Shown: piece by piece, positions 8,220-15,770 of the stretch
Numbering within the stretch: position 1 is the stretch's first letter
Layout: the number at the start of each line of letters is the position of its first letter
Source of the DNA: Selenomonas bovis DSM 23594
GTDB lineage: Bacteria > Bacillota > Negativicutes > Selenomonadales > Selenomonadaceae
DNA: 64,000 bases
Reading direction: 5' to 3'
Assembly: GCF_000381005.1 (NCBI RefSeq)
Contig: NZ_KB908379.1
Location: 1 to 64,000, forward strand
Translations under genes and position numbers: made by a program
Notes under the pieces: model-generated
Databases searched by the model: none
Seen by the model: the letters and a program-made list of their open reading frames with translations, nothing else
Told to the model about the DNA's origin: nothing

Positions 8220-10115
8220 TCAGAAGCCGAGCAGGCGTCCCACCTGATAGACGAGCAGGGAAACCACCCAGGCGATCGCGAACTGGTAGACCGCGGAGAA
8301 GCCGACCCATTTCCAGCCGCCCGCCTCCTTCTTGATCGTACCGAGCGCCGTGACGCAGGGCGTATAGAGCTGGGAGAAGACCATGAACGCGAACGCGGAG
8401 AGGCTCGTGAACGCCGTTGCCATGCTCGTCTGCATCATCGTCGATGCCGTATCGGCGGCATCCTCCGCCTCCGTCGAGACATCGCCTGCGCCGTAGAGGA
8501 TACCGATGGTCGCGACAACCGTCTCCTTTGCCATGATGCCCGAGAGGATGGCCGCGCCGGCCTCCCAGGTGTCGAAGCCCTGCAGCGTGAAGAGTTTCGA
8601 CATCCAGTCACCGAGCGTAGCGAGGATGGAGTCCTCGATCTCGCAGGGGCCGCTGAAATTGTAATTCGACATTACCCAGAGCAGTACGGAGGCCGCGAAG
8701 ATGATGGTACCAGCTTTCACGAGGTAGCCCTTGCCCTTGTCCCAGGTCTCGAGCAGCACCGACTTCATGTCCGGCATGCGGTACGGCGGCAGCTCGAGCA
8801 GGAACGTCGATCCCTTGTCCTTGAACATCGTCGCGCCGAGACCCTTGGCGACGATGATGGCCATCACGACGCCGAGGATGTACATCGCGAAAACGATATT
8901 CGCCGCGTTGTCCGGGAAGAACATCGCCGCGAAGAGCGCCATGATCGGCAGCTTCGCGCCGCAGGTGAGGAACGGCGTGATGAGGATGGATACCATGCGG
9001 TCTTTCTCGGAGTCGAGCGCCCGCGCGCCCATGATGGCCGGCACGCCGCAGCCGAAGCCCATCATGAGCGGCATGATGCCCTTGCCCGTGAGGCCGCAGC
9101 GGCGCATGATCGGATCCATGATGAACGCGATGCGCGCCATGTAGCCTGTACCGTCGAGGAAGGACAGGCAGAAGAACAGGACGAAGATCAGCGGCACGAA
9201 CGTGAGCACTGCACCCACGCCCGCGATGATGCCGTCGCAGACGAGAGAGACGAGCCAGTCGGCAACGCCGGCCTCCGTGAGGAAGCCCGTCATGAAATCG
9301 AGGAAATCCGTATTGATGGCATCATCGAGGAAATCAGCGATCGGCTGCCCGATCCAGGTGAAGGTGATTTGGAATACCCCGTAGAGAATCAGGAGAAATA
9401 TCGGCAGCGCAAGCGCGCCGTTCGCGAGGTAATGGTCGATTTTCTCGGAGCGCGACGGGCCGACATTTCCGATGTCGACCGCATAGTCCATCACCTTATC
9501 GATGAGCGCGTAGCGCGCTTCGGCGAGTTCCTCCTGCTGCTCCGCCTCTGACCTGCCGTTCGCGCGGATGGCCTCGACTTTCCTGATATGCTCCTTCACG
9601 AGATTGCTCGGCTCATACTGCGCCATGACCGTCGACGTGAAGACGTCGAGGAGCCGGCGCGTGCTCTTCTTGCTGCGGCCGACCGTCTCGACGACCGGCA
9701 TGCCGAGCACCTGCTCGAACTTCTTCGTATCGATCCGGATGCCGCGGCGCTTTGCGTCGTCCTGCATATTGAGATCGATGAGCAGCGGGATACCCTGCTC
9801 GAGGAGTTGCACGGTGAGGAAGAGATTGCGCTCGATGTTCGAGCTATCGACGACGTCGACGACGAGATCAAGTTTGTTGTTCAGGAGGAAATCCATGACG
9901 ATTTTCTCCTCCGGGCTGCGCGCGTTGACGCTGTACGTCCCCGGCAGATCGACGACGGAGATCGCGCGATCCTTGTAGCGCGTATAGCCGACCTTCTTGT
10001 CGACCGTGACGCCCGGCCAGTTGCCGATCTTCTGCCGCGCGCCCGTCAGTTCGTTAAAGATTGTAGATTTACCGGTATTCGGATTGCCGGTGAGTGCCAC
10101 TGCTAATGTTGACAT
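8220..10115 (-). CDS. feoB: Ferrous iron transport protein B
   Basis: FeoB is the inner-membrane GTPase-linked Fe2+ importer. The G-protein domain comes first, with the G1 motif GNPNTGKST at residues 10-18 and a G3 region DLPGTYS. A helical spacer follows, then two Gate-like membrane regions containing GCGVPAIMG and LYTPCVTAL. At 631 residues it is at the compact end of the family, without an extra C-terminal domain. The ATG has its best purine-rich site (AAAGGAG) some 13 bases upstream, which is wider than usual. feoA lies upstream and the Cys-rich partner downstream. Confidence 0.96.
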   Translation of the reverse strand: MSTLAVALTGNPNTGKSTIFNELTGARQKIGNWPGVTVDKKVGYTRYKDRAISVVDLPGTYSVNARSPEEKIVMDFLLNNKLDLVVDVVDSSNIERNLFLTVQLLEQGIPLLIDLNMQDDAKRRGIRIDTKKFEQVLGMPVVETVGRSKKSTRRLLDVFTSTVMAQYEPSNLVKEHIRKVEAIRANGRSEAEQQEELAEARYALIDKVMDYAVDIGNVGPSRSEKIDHYLANGALALPIFLLILYGVFQITFTWIGQPIADFLDDAINTDFLDFMTGFLTEAGVADWLVSLVCDGIIAGVGAVLTFVPLIFVLFFCLSFLDGTGYMARIAFIMDPIMRRCGLTGKGIMPLMMGFGCGVPAIMGARALDSEKDRMVSILITPFLTCGAKLPIMALFAAMFFPDNAANIVFAMYILGVVMAIIVAKGLGATMFKDKGSTFLLELPPYRMPDMKSVLLETWDKGKGYLVKAGTIIFAASVLLWVMSNYNFSGPCEIEDSILATLGDWMSKLFTLQGFDTWEAGAAILSGIMAKETVVATIGILYGAGDVSTEAEDAADTASTMMQTSMATAFTSLSAFAFMVFSQLYTPCVTALGTIKKEAGGWKWVGFSAVYQFAIAWVVSLLVYQVGRLLGF

Positions 10116-10219
10116 AATGAAAAATACGTCTCCTTTCGCTGCTCTCGCGGCAGGAAGATTATCTCTCTAGAGAAAAAATCCGCCTGCTCTCGAGCCTTGC
10201 TGCGTTCAACCGGCAGATA

Positions 10220-10444
10220 TCAGCCGACCTGTGCGACCTGGATCTTCGCCGCATCCTCGCGGCGCAGTGCCAAGTTATAAGAACGGATGCCAATGGCGAT
10301 GGGATCGCCGAGCGGCGCAGAGCGCAGGACTTTGACCTGCGTACCGGGGATGAGTCCCATCGTCATGAGCCGATTCTTGAGCGCGGAATCACCGATTTCC
10401 AAGACCTTCACTTTCATGCCTGTCTTGCCATCCTTGAGTGTCAA
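10220..10444 (-). CDS. feoA: Ferrous iron transport protein A
   Basis: FeoA is a small cytoplasmic SH3-like protein needed for FeoB-dependent Fe2+ uptake. The 74 residues contain the typical NRLMTMGLIPGTQVKVL segment and the end motif SYNLALRREDAAKI. The start is a TTG at 10444, supported by GAGGAGG eight bases before it and by the absence of a better in-frame ATG. It is the first gene of feoA-feoB-Cys-rich protein and lies directly behind the Fur-type promoter. Confidence 0.92.
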   Translation of the reverse strand: MTLKDGKTGMKVKVLEIGDSALKNRLMTMGLIPGTQVKVLRSAPLGDPIAIGIRSYNLALRREDAAKIQVAQVG

Positions 10445-10496
10445 GAGAAACGCCTCCTCGTATTGAAAATGATAATAGATGATTTCTACGCTGTTT

Positions 10497-10525
10497 ATGA
10501 TAACCTATATCATTATCATTGTCAA
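10497..10525 (-). promoter_or_regulatory. feo operon promoter with Fur box
   Basis: On the minus strand TTGACA (10525-10520) and TATCAT (10502-10497) are 17 bases apart. The spacer reads ATGATAATGATATAGGT, which with the flanking bases follows the Fur consensus GATAATGATAATCATTATC closely. A second partial site, TGATAATAGATGATTT, lies at about 10469-10484 between promoter and gene. Iron-dependent repression is the natural reading. Confidence 0.82.
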
Positions 10526-10530
10526 ATAAA

Positions 10531-10562
10531 AAATATCCCCCGCCGGTTCCACCAGCGGGGAA
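10531..10562 (-). terminator. Terminator after galE
   Basis: TCCCCGC and GCGGGGGA arms with an internal GG/CC extension form the stem. On the minus strand it is followed by ATATTTTTTATTT. It separates galE from the feo promoter. Confidence 0.8.
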
Positions 10563-10622
10563 TGATGACTTACTCCTATTTCTCTCGTGATTTGCGCAAT
10601 GTCTCACGGCAGCTCATCCATG

Positions 10623-11555
10623 CTACTGCTGCTGCATCTCTTTGAAATAACGATACGTGCGGCGCAGCCCCTCTTCGAGGCTCACTTCCGGCTGCCAGCC
10701 GAGCGCGCGCCGCGCGCGTCCATTGGCGAGCACGGACTGATAGATATCGCCGGAGCGCGCCTCCTTGCAGGAGACGGGAATCTCATGCCCCACTGCCTGC
10801 TCGAGGACGGAGACGAGCTCCTTGAGGCTCGTCTCCGTCTGCGTAGAGAGATTGTAAGCGCGGTTGACCTGCTGCGTCTTGAGCGCGGCGTAAATGCCGC
10901 TTGCGATGTCGCCGGCATAGATGAAATCCCGCGTCTGCCCGCCATCGCCGTAAATCGTCAGCGGTTCCCCCTGCGCGACCTTCTTCGCGAAGATGCTGAT
11001 GACGCCGCCCTCGCCGCCGATGCCCTGTCGTTCGCCATAAACATTGGCAAAACGGAGCACGACGTAGTCGAGTCCGTAGGCGCGCTGATAGAGTGCGAGA
11101 TATTTCTCCACCGTGACCTTGGAAAGGCCATAGAAGGAGAGCGGCGAGAGCGCCTCCGATTCGTCGATGGGCAGGCGCTCCTCTGGCACATCGCCGTAGC
11201 TGGCTGCCGTCGAGGCGAAGATCACACGGGAAACGCCGCACCGCCGCGCTTGCTCCAGAACGTGGATCGAGCCGATAACATTCTGCATGCCGTCGAGCTC
11301 CGGATCCGCCATCGAGACGTGAACGGTCGTCTGCCCCGCCAGATGCACGACGGCATCGAACGCACCCTCATCGAACACATCATTGAGTGCCGGGCTCGTT
11401 ACATCGACCTGGCGACATGTTATCCCATTCGGCAGGTTTTCCCGCCGCCCAGTGCTGAAGTTATCAACGACCGTGACGTCCTCTCCCGCTTTCTGCAGCA
11501 AACGAACGAGATGAGAGCCGATAAAGCCCGCGCCTCCCGTCACCAAGACCTTCAT
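10623..11555 (-). CDS. galE: UDP-glucose 4-epimerase (NAD-dependent epimerase family)
   Basis: It interconverts UDP-glucose and UDP-galactose, or their N-acetylated forms, and so feeds surface polysaccharide synthesis. This is an extended short-chain dehydrogenase of 310 residues: NAD-binding GGAGFIGS near the N-terminus, the S/T-AASYGD segment carrying the catalytic Ser/Thr region, and YGLSK as the YxxxK motif. The ATG at 11555 follows GGGGGA; a longer frame upstream adds 36 residues that look non-coding. No galK or galT is nearby, so a biosynthetic rather than catabolic role is likely. The exact sugar cannot be assigned, as related dTDP- or UDP-sugar enzymes share these motifs. Confidence 0.82.
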   Translation of the reverse strand: MKVLVTGGAGFIGSHLVRLLQKAGEDVTVVDNFSTGRRENLPNGITCRQVDVTSPALNDVFDEGAFDAVVHLAGQTTVHVSMADPELDGMQNVIGSIHVLEQARRCGVSRVIFASTAASYGDVPEERLPIDESEALSPLSFYGLSKVTVEKYLALYQRAYGLDYVVLRFANVYGERQGIGGEGGVISIFAKKVAQGEPLTIYGDGGQTRDFIYAGDIASGIYAALKTQQVNRAYNLSTQTETSLKELVSVLEQAVGHEIPVSCKEARSGDIYQSVLANGRARRALGWQPEVSLEEGLRRTYRYFKEMQQQ

Positions 11556-11696
11556 AAATAATCCCCCTTCACGCATCCATCCCGCCTCTCTGCAACCGAC
11601 GGAAGGACACCCTGACAGCAAGGAACCATACACTCCTTGCAGCTTCTTCTCGTATGGTAACATCCAGTTATGAAAAGATCATGAGCTCCGTCTTCC

Positions 11697-12752
11697 TCAG
11701 GCACAGAGACCGATGATGATATGCTCCAGGAGCTCATTGCCCCCCTGCCCTGTCTTCATCAGATAGTCGGCATCCACAAGGGAGAAGTACGCGTCTTTGA
11801 GCTGAGTATCACTGAACCGACTCGCTGCCTGCCCGAGCTTTTCCGCGATGAACGGATTGAGCTCAAGGGGCTTTGCGAGCGCCCGCCCGCGCACGCCTTG
11901 CGCCATCAGAAGGCGCGCCTGCCAGAGCTGGCGCACATGCCGCGCAAGCAGGGCGAGCAGCACGGTGAAATAGGTGCCGTCACTGAGCTGACGCACGAGG
12001 AGCGCGAGTGCCTTCTGCGCGTCCTTGGCGCTGATGGCGTCGACGAGCGCAAAGACGGAAACCTCCGGCAGGCCGGCAAAGACCTCGATGATTTCCTTTT
12101 TCGTGATGCGAGGCGCTGAGGAAAAAAGCGCGATCTTGTCAAACTCCTGGTCGAGGTACGAGAGCGAGATCTGCTGCATCATGGAGATGGCATTGAGGAA
12201 ATACTCATAGGCATCGCGGTCGAGCTCCTTGCCCAGCGCGCGCAGCTTCGGACGCAGCCAGTCGTTGATATTCCACGCCCGCACGGGCTCCGCCTCAAGG
12301 ATGAGCCCCGCCTGCTCGACGGCCTTTGTGATTTTCTTCCGCTTGTCAGGTTTTTCCTTCATGAGGAAGATCACATAGGAAAAGGAGGGCGGCGACGCGA
12401 TCAGCTGCTGCAGCCGCTCCATTTTCTTGTCCGCCGTCTTTTTTCCCTTGGCAGAATCTGTCGCTTGCGTGTCCTTTTTTTTTCCGCCCGCCGCCTTGAA
12501 AAAGGGCGGCTCCTGCACAATGATGACATTCTTATCGGAGAAGAACGGCACCGTCTCGACGAGGCCAATGAGCTGATCGATGTCCATGTCGCCGGACACC
12601 CGCTCGATGGCGTCCTCGCCAGCCCCATCAGGGAAAAGGCGACGCTTCATGGCATCCACTGCCTTATTCACATAATAATGCTCCTCGCCCGCCAAAAGGC
12701 AGACGTGCGGAATCTCCTTGCGCAGCGCTCCCATAAACTCATTGAATTTCAT
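11697..12752 (-). CDS. holA: DNA polymerase III subunit delta
   Basis: HolA is the clamp-loader subunit that opens the beta sliding clamp. The 351-residue protein starts MKFNEFMGAL and has the family pattern: N-terminal HVCLLAGEEHYYVNKAV, a Lys-rich insertion near residues 105-130, and the C-terminal collar region ending HIIIGL. The ATG at 12752 lies seven bases after GGGGG; another ATG six bases earlier sits too close to it. It appears to be a separate unit, divergent from the small plus-strand gene. Confidence 0.9.
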   Translation of the reverse strand: MKFNEFMGALRKEIPHVCLLAGEEHYYVNKAVDAMKRRLFPDGAGEDAIERVSGDMDIDQLIGLVETVPFFSDKNVIIVQEPPFFKAAGGKKKDTQATDSAKGKKTADKKMERLQQLIASPPSFSYVIFLMKEKPDKRKKITKAVEQAGLILEAEPVRAWNINDWLRPKLRALGKELDRDAYEYFLNAISMMQQISLSYLDQEFDKIALFSSAPRITKKEIIEVFAGLPEVSVFALVDAISAKDAQKALALLVRQLSDGTYFTVLLALLARHVRQLWQARLLMAQGVRGRALAKPLELNPFIAEKLGQAASRFSDTQLKDAYFSLVDADYLMKTGQGGNELLEHIIIGLCA

Positions 12753-12864
12753 TCCCATCCCCCTCGCGGCATCGGACAGTTCTCCTATCAGAGCCATACA
12801 TGCTCACGCAAATGCGAATGTCTTCCGTTTTCCTATTATTTCAGTCGCATGTTACTGTAATATA

Positions 12865-12873
12865 TGGTATAAT
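12865..12873 (+). promoter_or_regulatory. Extended -10 promoter for the small Cys-rich protein gene
   Basis: TGGTATAAT (12865-12873) is a perfect extended -10 element 33 bases upstream of the ATG. The -35 region is weak. Confidence 0.55.
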
Positions 12874-12905
12874 AATACTAAATAAAGTACACGGAAGAGG
12901 TGTTG

Positions 12906-13079
12906 ATGATGTTCTCGATGACAGCTACGACAGCCCTGCTCATGCTGGGACTTGCCCTGGTGTTTTCGCTACTCCCACAGCCGACGCGCATAGCAGCCGA
13001 AAAGCTCCCTGCCTGCCGTGACCGTGCTGCCTGCCCCTATGCGAAGCAATGCGATGGCAGGCATTGCCGTTGGAACTGA
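12906..13079 (+). CDS. Small Cys-rich membrane or secreted protein, unknown function
   Basis: This gene encodes 57 residues with a hydrophobic N-terminal helix (about 8-23, TALLMLGLALVFSLLP) and a short tail with four cysteines spaced C37-x5-C43-x5-C49-x4-C54, ending CDGRHCRWN. I do not recognise the family. Support for a real gene is strong for its size: a perfect extended -10 element, GAAGAGG seven bases before ATG 12906 (a second ATG follows), and a strong terminator 19 bases after the stop. It is the only plus-strand gene among minus-strand neighbours. The four Cys suggest a disulfide-bonded or metal-binding outer domain; that is inference. Confidence 0.65.
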   Translation: MMFSMTATTALLMLGLALVFSLLPQPTRIAAEKLPACRDRAACPYAKQCDGRHCRWN

Positions 13080-13097
13080 GCCGCATCTCTCGAAAGG

Positions 13098-13146
13098 AAA
13101 AGAGCCGGGACTTTCACTCTGTGCGTGAGAGTTTCCCGGCTCTTTT
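13098..13146. terminator. Strong bidirectional terminator
   Basis: AAAAGAGCCGGGA and TCCCGGCTCTTTT form a 13-base perfect stem with a further paired region (CTTTCAC / GTGAGAG) inside. It serves both the small plus-strand gene and the minus-strand pheS-to-aroE operon. Confidence 0.88.
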
Positions 13147-13151
13147 CTGTC

Positions 13152-14024
13152 TCACTCCTGCGCCGTGAGCTGGGCCCGCAGCGTCTTCTTCATGAGCGCG
13201 CGATCCGGTTCCTGACCGAACCAGAGTCGGAACGCCTCCGCGCCCTGCCCCACGAGCATATCCTCACCGTTGCGTGTGGGATGGCCGTGCTCTGCCGCCT
13301 CCCGCAGGAACCGCGTCTGGCGCGGCGTGTAGATGATGTCGTAGACAAACGCCTCCGGATGCACCTGCTCCCAGTCGATGGGCGGCGCCGCCTCTGTCCT
13401 CGGCGCCATGCCGAGCGGCGTCGTGTTGACGAGCAGCGCGGTCTGGGCGAGCTCGGCCTGGAACCGCTCCTCCTCCCAGTGATAGACGGCAAGCTCCGTG
13501 CCAAGCGTCGATGCCTTGGGCGCGAATGCCTGGCGCAGCATCTCCGCCTTTTCCGGATGACGCACGCCGATGGCGACGCGGGAAGCCCCAGATTTGATGA
13601 GGCCCCAGAGCACGGCGCGGGCGGCCCCACCTGCACCGAGCAGCACCACGCGCTTCTGCGCCAGAGAGAAGCCTGCGCCTGCAAGACCCGCGAGAAATCC
13701 CGCGACATCGGTATTGAAGCCCATGAGTCTGCCGTTTTCCTGCACGACTGTGTTCACCGCGCCGATGATCTGCGCGTCCTCGTCGATTTCATCGAGCAAG
13801 TCGATCATCGCCTGCTTGTGCGGTATGGTCACGTTCCAGCCACGGAAACGCAGCGCGCGCAGACCGGCGACGGCCGCTGCGAGGTGTACCGGCTCCACAG
13901 GCAACGCGGTATAAACGTAGTCGATCCCAGCCTTGGCGAGGGCCGCGTTCTGCATCGCAGGCGAGAGGGAATGCGCGATCGGCCAGCCCATGACGCCGAG
14001 ATTTCCAGTCTTTCCAGTCAGCAT
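13152..14024 (-). CDS. aroE: Shikimate dehydrogenase
   Basis: It reduces 3-dehydroshikimate to shikimate with NADPH in aromatic amino acid synthesis. The shikimate-binding SLSP is near residue 18, NVTIPHK carries the catalytic Lys, GFNTD carries the catalytic Asp, and GAGGAARA binds the cofactor. At 290 residues, length is normal. The start at 14024 is chosen because GGAGG lies six bases before it; the ATG six bases further upstream abuts the GGAGG. It is the last gene of the pheS operon, and its ribosome site overlaps the pncB stop region. Confidence 0.95.
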   Translation of the reverse strand: MLTGKTGNLGVMGWPIAHSLSPAMQNAALAKAGIDYVYTALPVEPVHLAAAVAGLRALRFRGWNVTIPHKQAMIDLLDEIDEDAQIIGAVNTVVQENGRLMGFNTDVAGFLAGLAGAGFSLAQKRVVLLGAGGAARAVLWGLIKSGASRVAIGVRHPEKAEMLRQAFAPKASTLGTELAVYHWEEERFQAELAQTALLVNTTPLGMAPRTEAAPPIDWEQVHPEAFVYDIIYTPRQTRFLREAAEHGHPTRNGEDMLVGQGAEAFRLWFGQEPDRALMKKTLRAQLTAQE

Positions 14025-14035
14025 CTCCATCCTCC

Positions 14036-15493
14036 TCAGCCGTGCTGCTTGCGCGTCTCGTAGAGCAGCCCCATCTTCATCTCATAGTAATCCGGCGTCA
14101 TATCGAGATAGTGACGATGCGGGTTCTCGAAGCGCTGCTCCTCCTCCCAGATCTCCGTATCGAGCTGCTGCCTGGCGTAATCGCGGATGGCGTCGAGCTT
14201 CGGCAGCTCGACCGTGCGCTTGCCGTCCTTGACGTAGAGGCGGCGGAGGTTCTTGACCGTGCAGCCCTCGAAGGAACGGTTCTTCCACGGCTTCTGCGGG
14301 TCGACGTAGCGGAACGGCTCCGCCATATCAACCGGCTCGCCACAGAGGGCCAGGAGATCCGCGACGGCATGGCCGTCCGCATCATAGACGCGGTAGAGAT
14401 CCTTGAGCCCCGGATTCGTGATTTTTTCGACGTTCTCCGAGACCTTGATACGCGGCGCGAACTCGCCGTTCTCACCAACGGCCGCGAGCTTGTAGACGGC
14501 ACCGAAGACCGGCTCGGATTTCGCCGTGATGAGCCGCTCGCCGATGCCGAAGCTGTCGATGCACGCTCCCTGCGAGAGCAGAGACGCCACGGTGAACTCG
14601 TCGAGGCTGTTCGAGACGACGATCTTGCAGTCCGGGAGGCCCGCCGCGTCGAGCATCTTGCGCACACGCTTCGAAAGATACGCGAGGTCGCCGGAATCAA
14701 TGCGAATGCCGAGCAGCCGCTTGCCCATCGGCTCGAGAATCTCGTGGGCGACGCGAATGGCATTGGGGATGCCGGAATGGATGACGTCATAGGTGTCGAC
14801 GAGCAGCACCGTCGCATCGGGGTACGTCTGCGCGTATTTCTTGAACGCCTCGTATTCGTCACCGTAGAACATCACCCAGCTGTGCGCCATCGTGCCGCTG
14901 ATGGGGATGCCGAACATCTGTCCCGCAGAGACCGTCGCCGTGCCGACGACGCCGCCGATATAGGCTGCGCGTGCGCCGTACGTCGCCGCGTCCATGTTGT
15001 GCGCGCGCCGCGCACCGAAATCGGAGACGGCGCGCCCTGCCGCCGCCTTGCAGATGCGGCGCGATTTCGTCGCGATGAGCGACTGGTGGTTGATCTGCGC
15101 GAGGATGGCCGTCTCGACGAGCTGCGCGTCGATGAGGGAGCCGACGACGGTGAGAATCGGCTCGTCGGGATACATGACCGTCCCCTCAGGCATCGCGTAG
15201 ATGTCACCCGTGAAGCGGAAATCCCGCAGGTAGTTGAGGAATGCCTCGGAAAACATGTGCTGCGCGCGGAAATACTCGATATCGCTCTCGGAAAACCGCA
15301 TGTTCTCCACATACTCGATGACCTGCTCGAGCCCCGCAAAGATGGCGAAGCCGCCCTCATCCGGGTTCTTGCGGTAAAAGACATCGAACGCGACCTTGGT
15401 ATCCTTGTCATGATCCGCGAAGTAGCCGTTCGCCATCGTCATTTCGTAGAAATCCATCATCATCGAGAGATTTCTCTGATCGAATTGTGTCAT
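14036..15493 (-). CDS. pncB: Nicotinate phosphoribosyltransferase
   Basis: It joins nicotinate and phosphoribosyl pyrophosphate to form nicotinate mononucleotide, salvaging NAD precursors. The 485-residue protein fits the longer bacterial type. Visible family segments include DFYEMTMANGYF at the N-terminus, SDFGARRAHN around the conserved His, HSWVMF, and the PRPP-binding part GIRIDSGDLAYLS. The ATG at 15493 follows GGGG. It sits between zapA and aroE in the pheS operon. Confidence 0.95.
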   Translation of the reverse strand: MTQFDQRNLSMMMDFYEMTMANGYFADHDKDTKVAFDVFYRKNPDEGGFAIFAGLEQVIEYVENMRFSESDIEYFRAQHMFSEAFLNYLRDFRFTGDIYAMPEGTVMYPDEPILTVVGSLIDAQLVETAILAQINHQSLIATKSRRICKAAAGRAVSDFGARRAHNMDAATYGARAAYIGGVVGTATVSAGQMFGIPISGTMAHSWVMFYGDEYEAFKKYAQTYPDATVLLVDTYDVIHSGIPNAIRVAHEILEPMGKRLLGIRIDSGDLAYLSKRVRKMLDAAGLPDCKIVVSNSLDEFTVASLLSQGACIDSFGIGERLITAKSEPVFGAVYKLAAVGENGEFAPRIKVSENVEKITNPGLKDLYRVYDADGHAVADLLALCGEPVDMAEPFRYVDPQKPWKNRSFEGCTVKNLRRLYVKDGKRTVELPKLDAIRDYARQQLDTEIWEEEQRFENPHRHYLDMTPDYYEMKMGLLYETRKQHG

Positions 15494-15503
15494 GCTTGAC
15501 CCC

Positions 15504-15758
15504 TCACTTATCCTCTAACAGCTCGACGAGCTCATCGTAATCCTTCTTGAGCCTAAAATATTCATCCGCGAGCTCGAGCGCCGAAAGAACCGCGATCTTG
15601 CGCGTATCAAGGCTACGCGTCCTCTTCGCGGCGCGCTGCATGTACTTATCCACAAAGGCCGCGAGCTTCTTGAGCTCCTGGGGATCTCCATCCGTACGGA
15701 ACGGATACGTATCGCCAAAGATCTCCACGTTTACTTTCTTGCTTTTCGTCTTGTCCAT
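15504..15758 (-). CDS. zapA: Cell division protein ZapA
   Basis: ZapA is a small FtsZ-binding protein that promotes bundling in the division ring. The 84 residues show the family pattern: an N-terminal VNVEIFGDTYPFRTDGDP strand region, then KLAAFVDKYMQ and a long helix with ALELADEYFRLKKDYDEL that forms the coiled-coil dimer. It lies directly after pheT, the usual position for zapA in Firmicutes. No regulation beyond the pheS T-box is visible. Confidence 0.9.
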   Translation of the reverse strand: MDKTKSKKVNVEIFGDTYPFRTDGDPQELKKLAAFVDKYMQRAAKRTRSLDTRKIAVLSALELADEYFRLKKDYDELVELLEDK

Positions 15759-15770
15759 CCCATCACCCGC

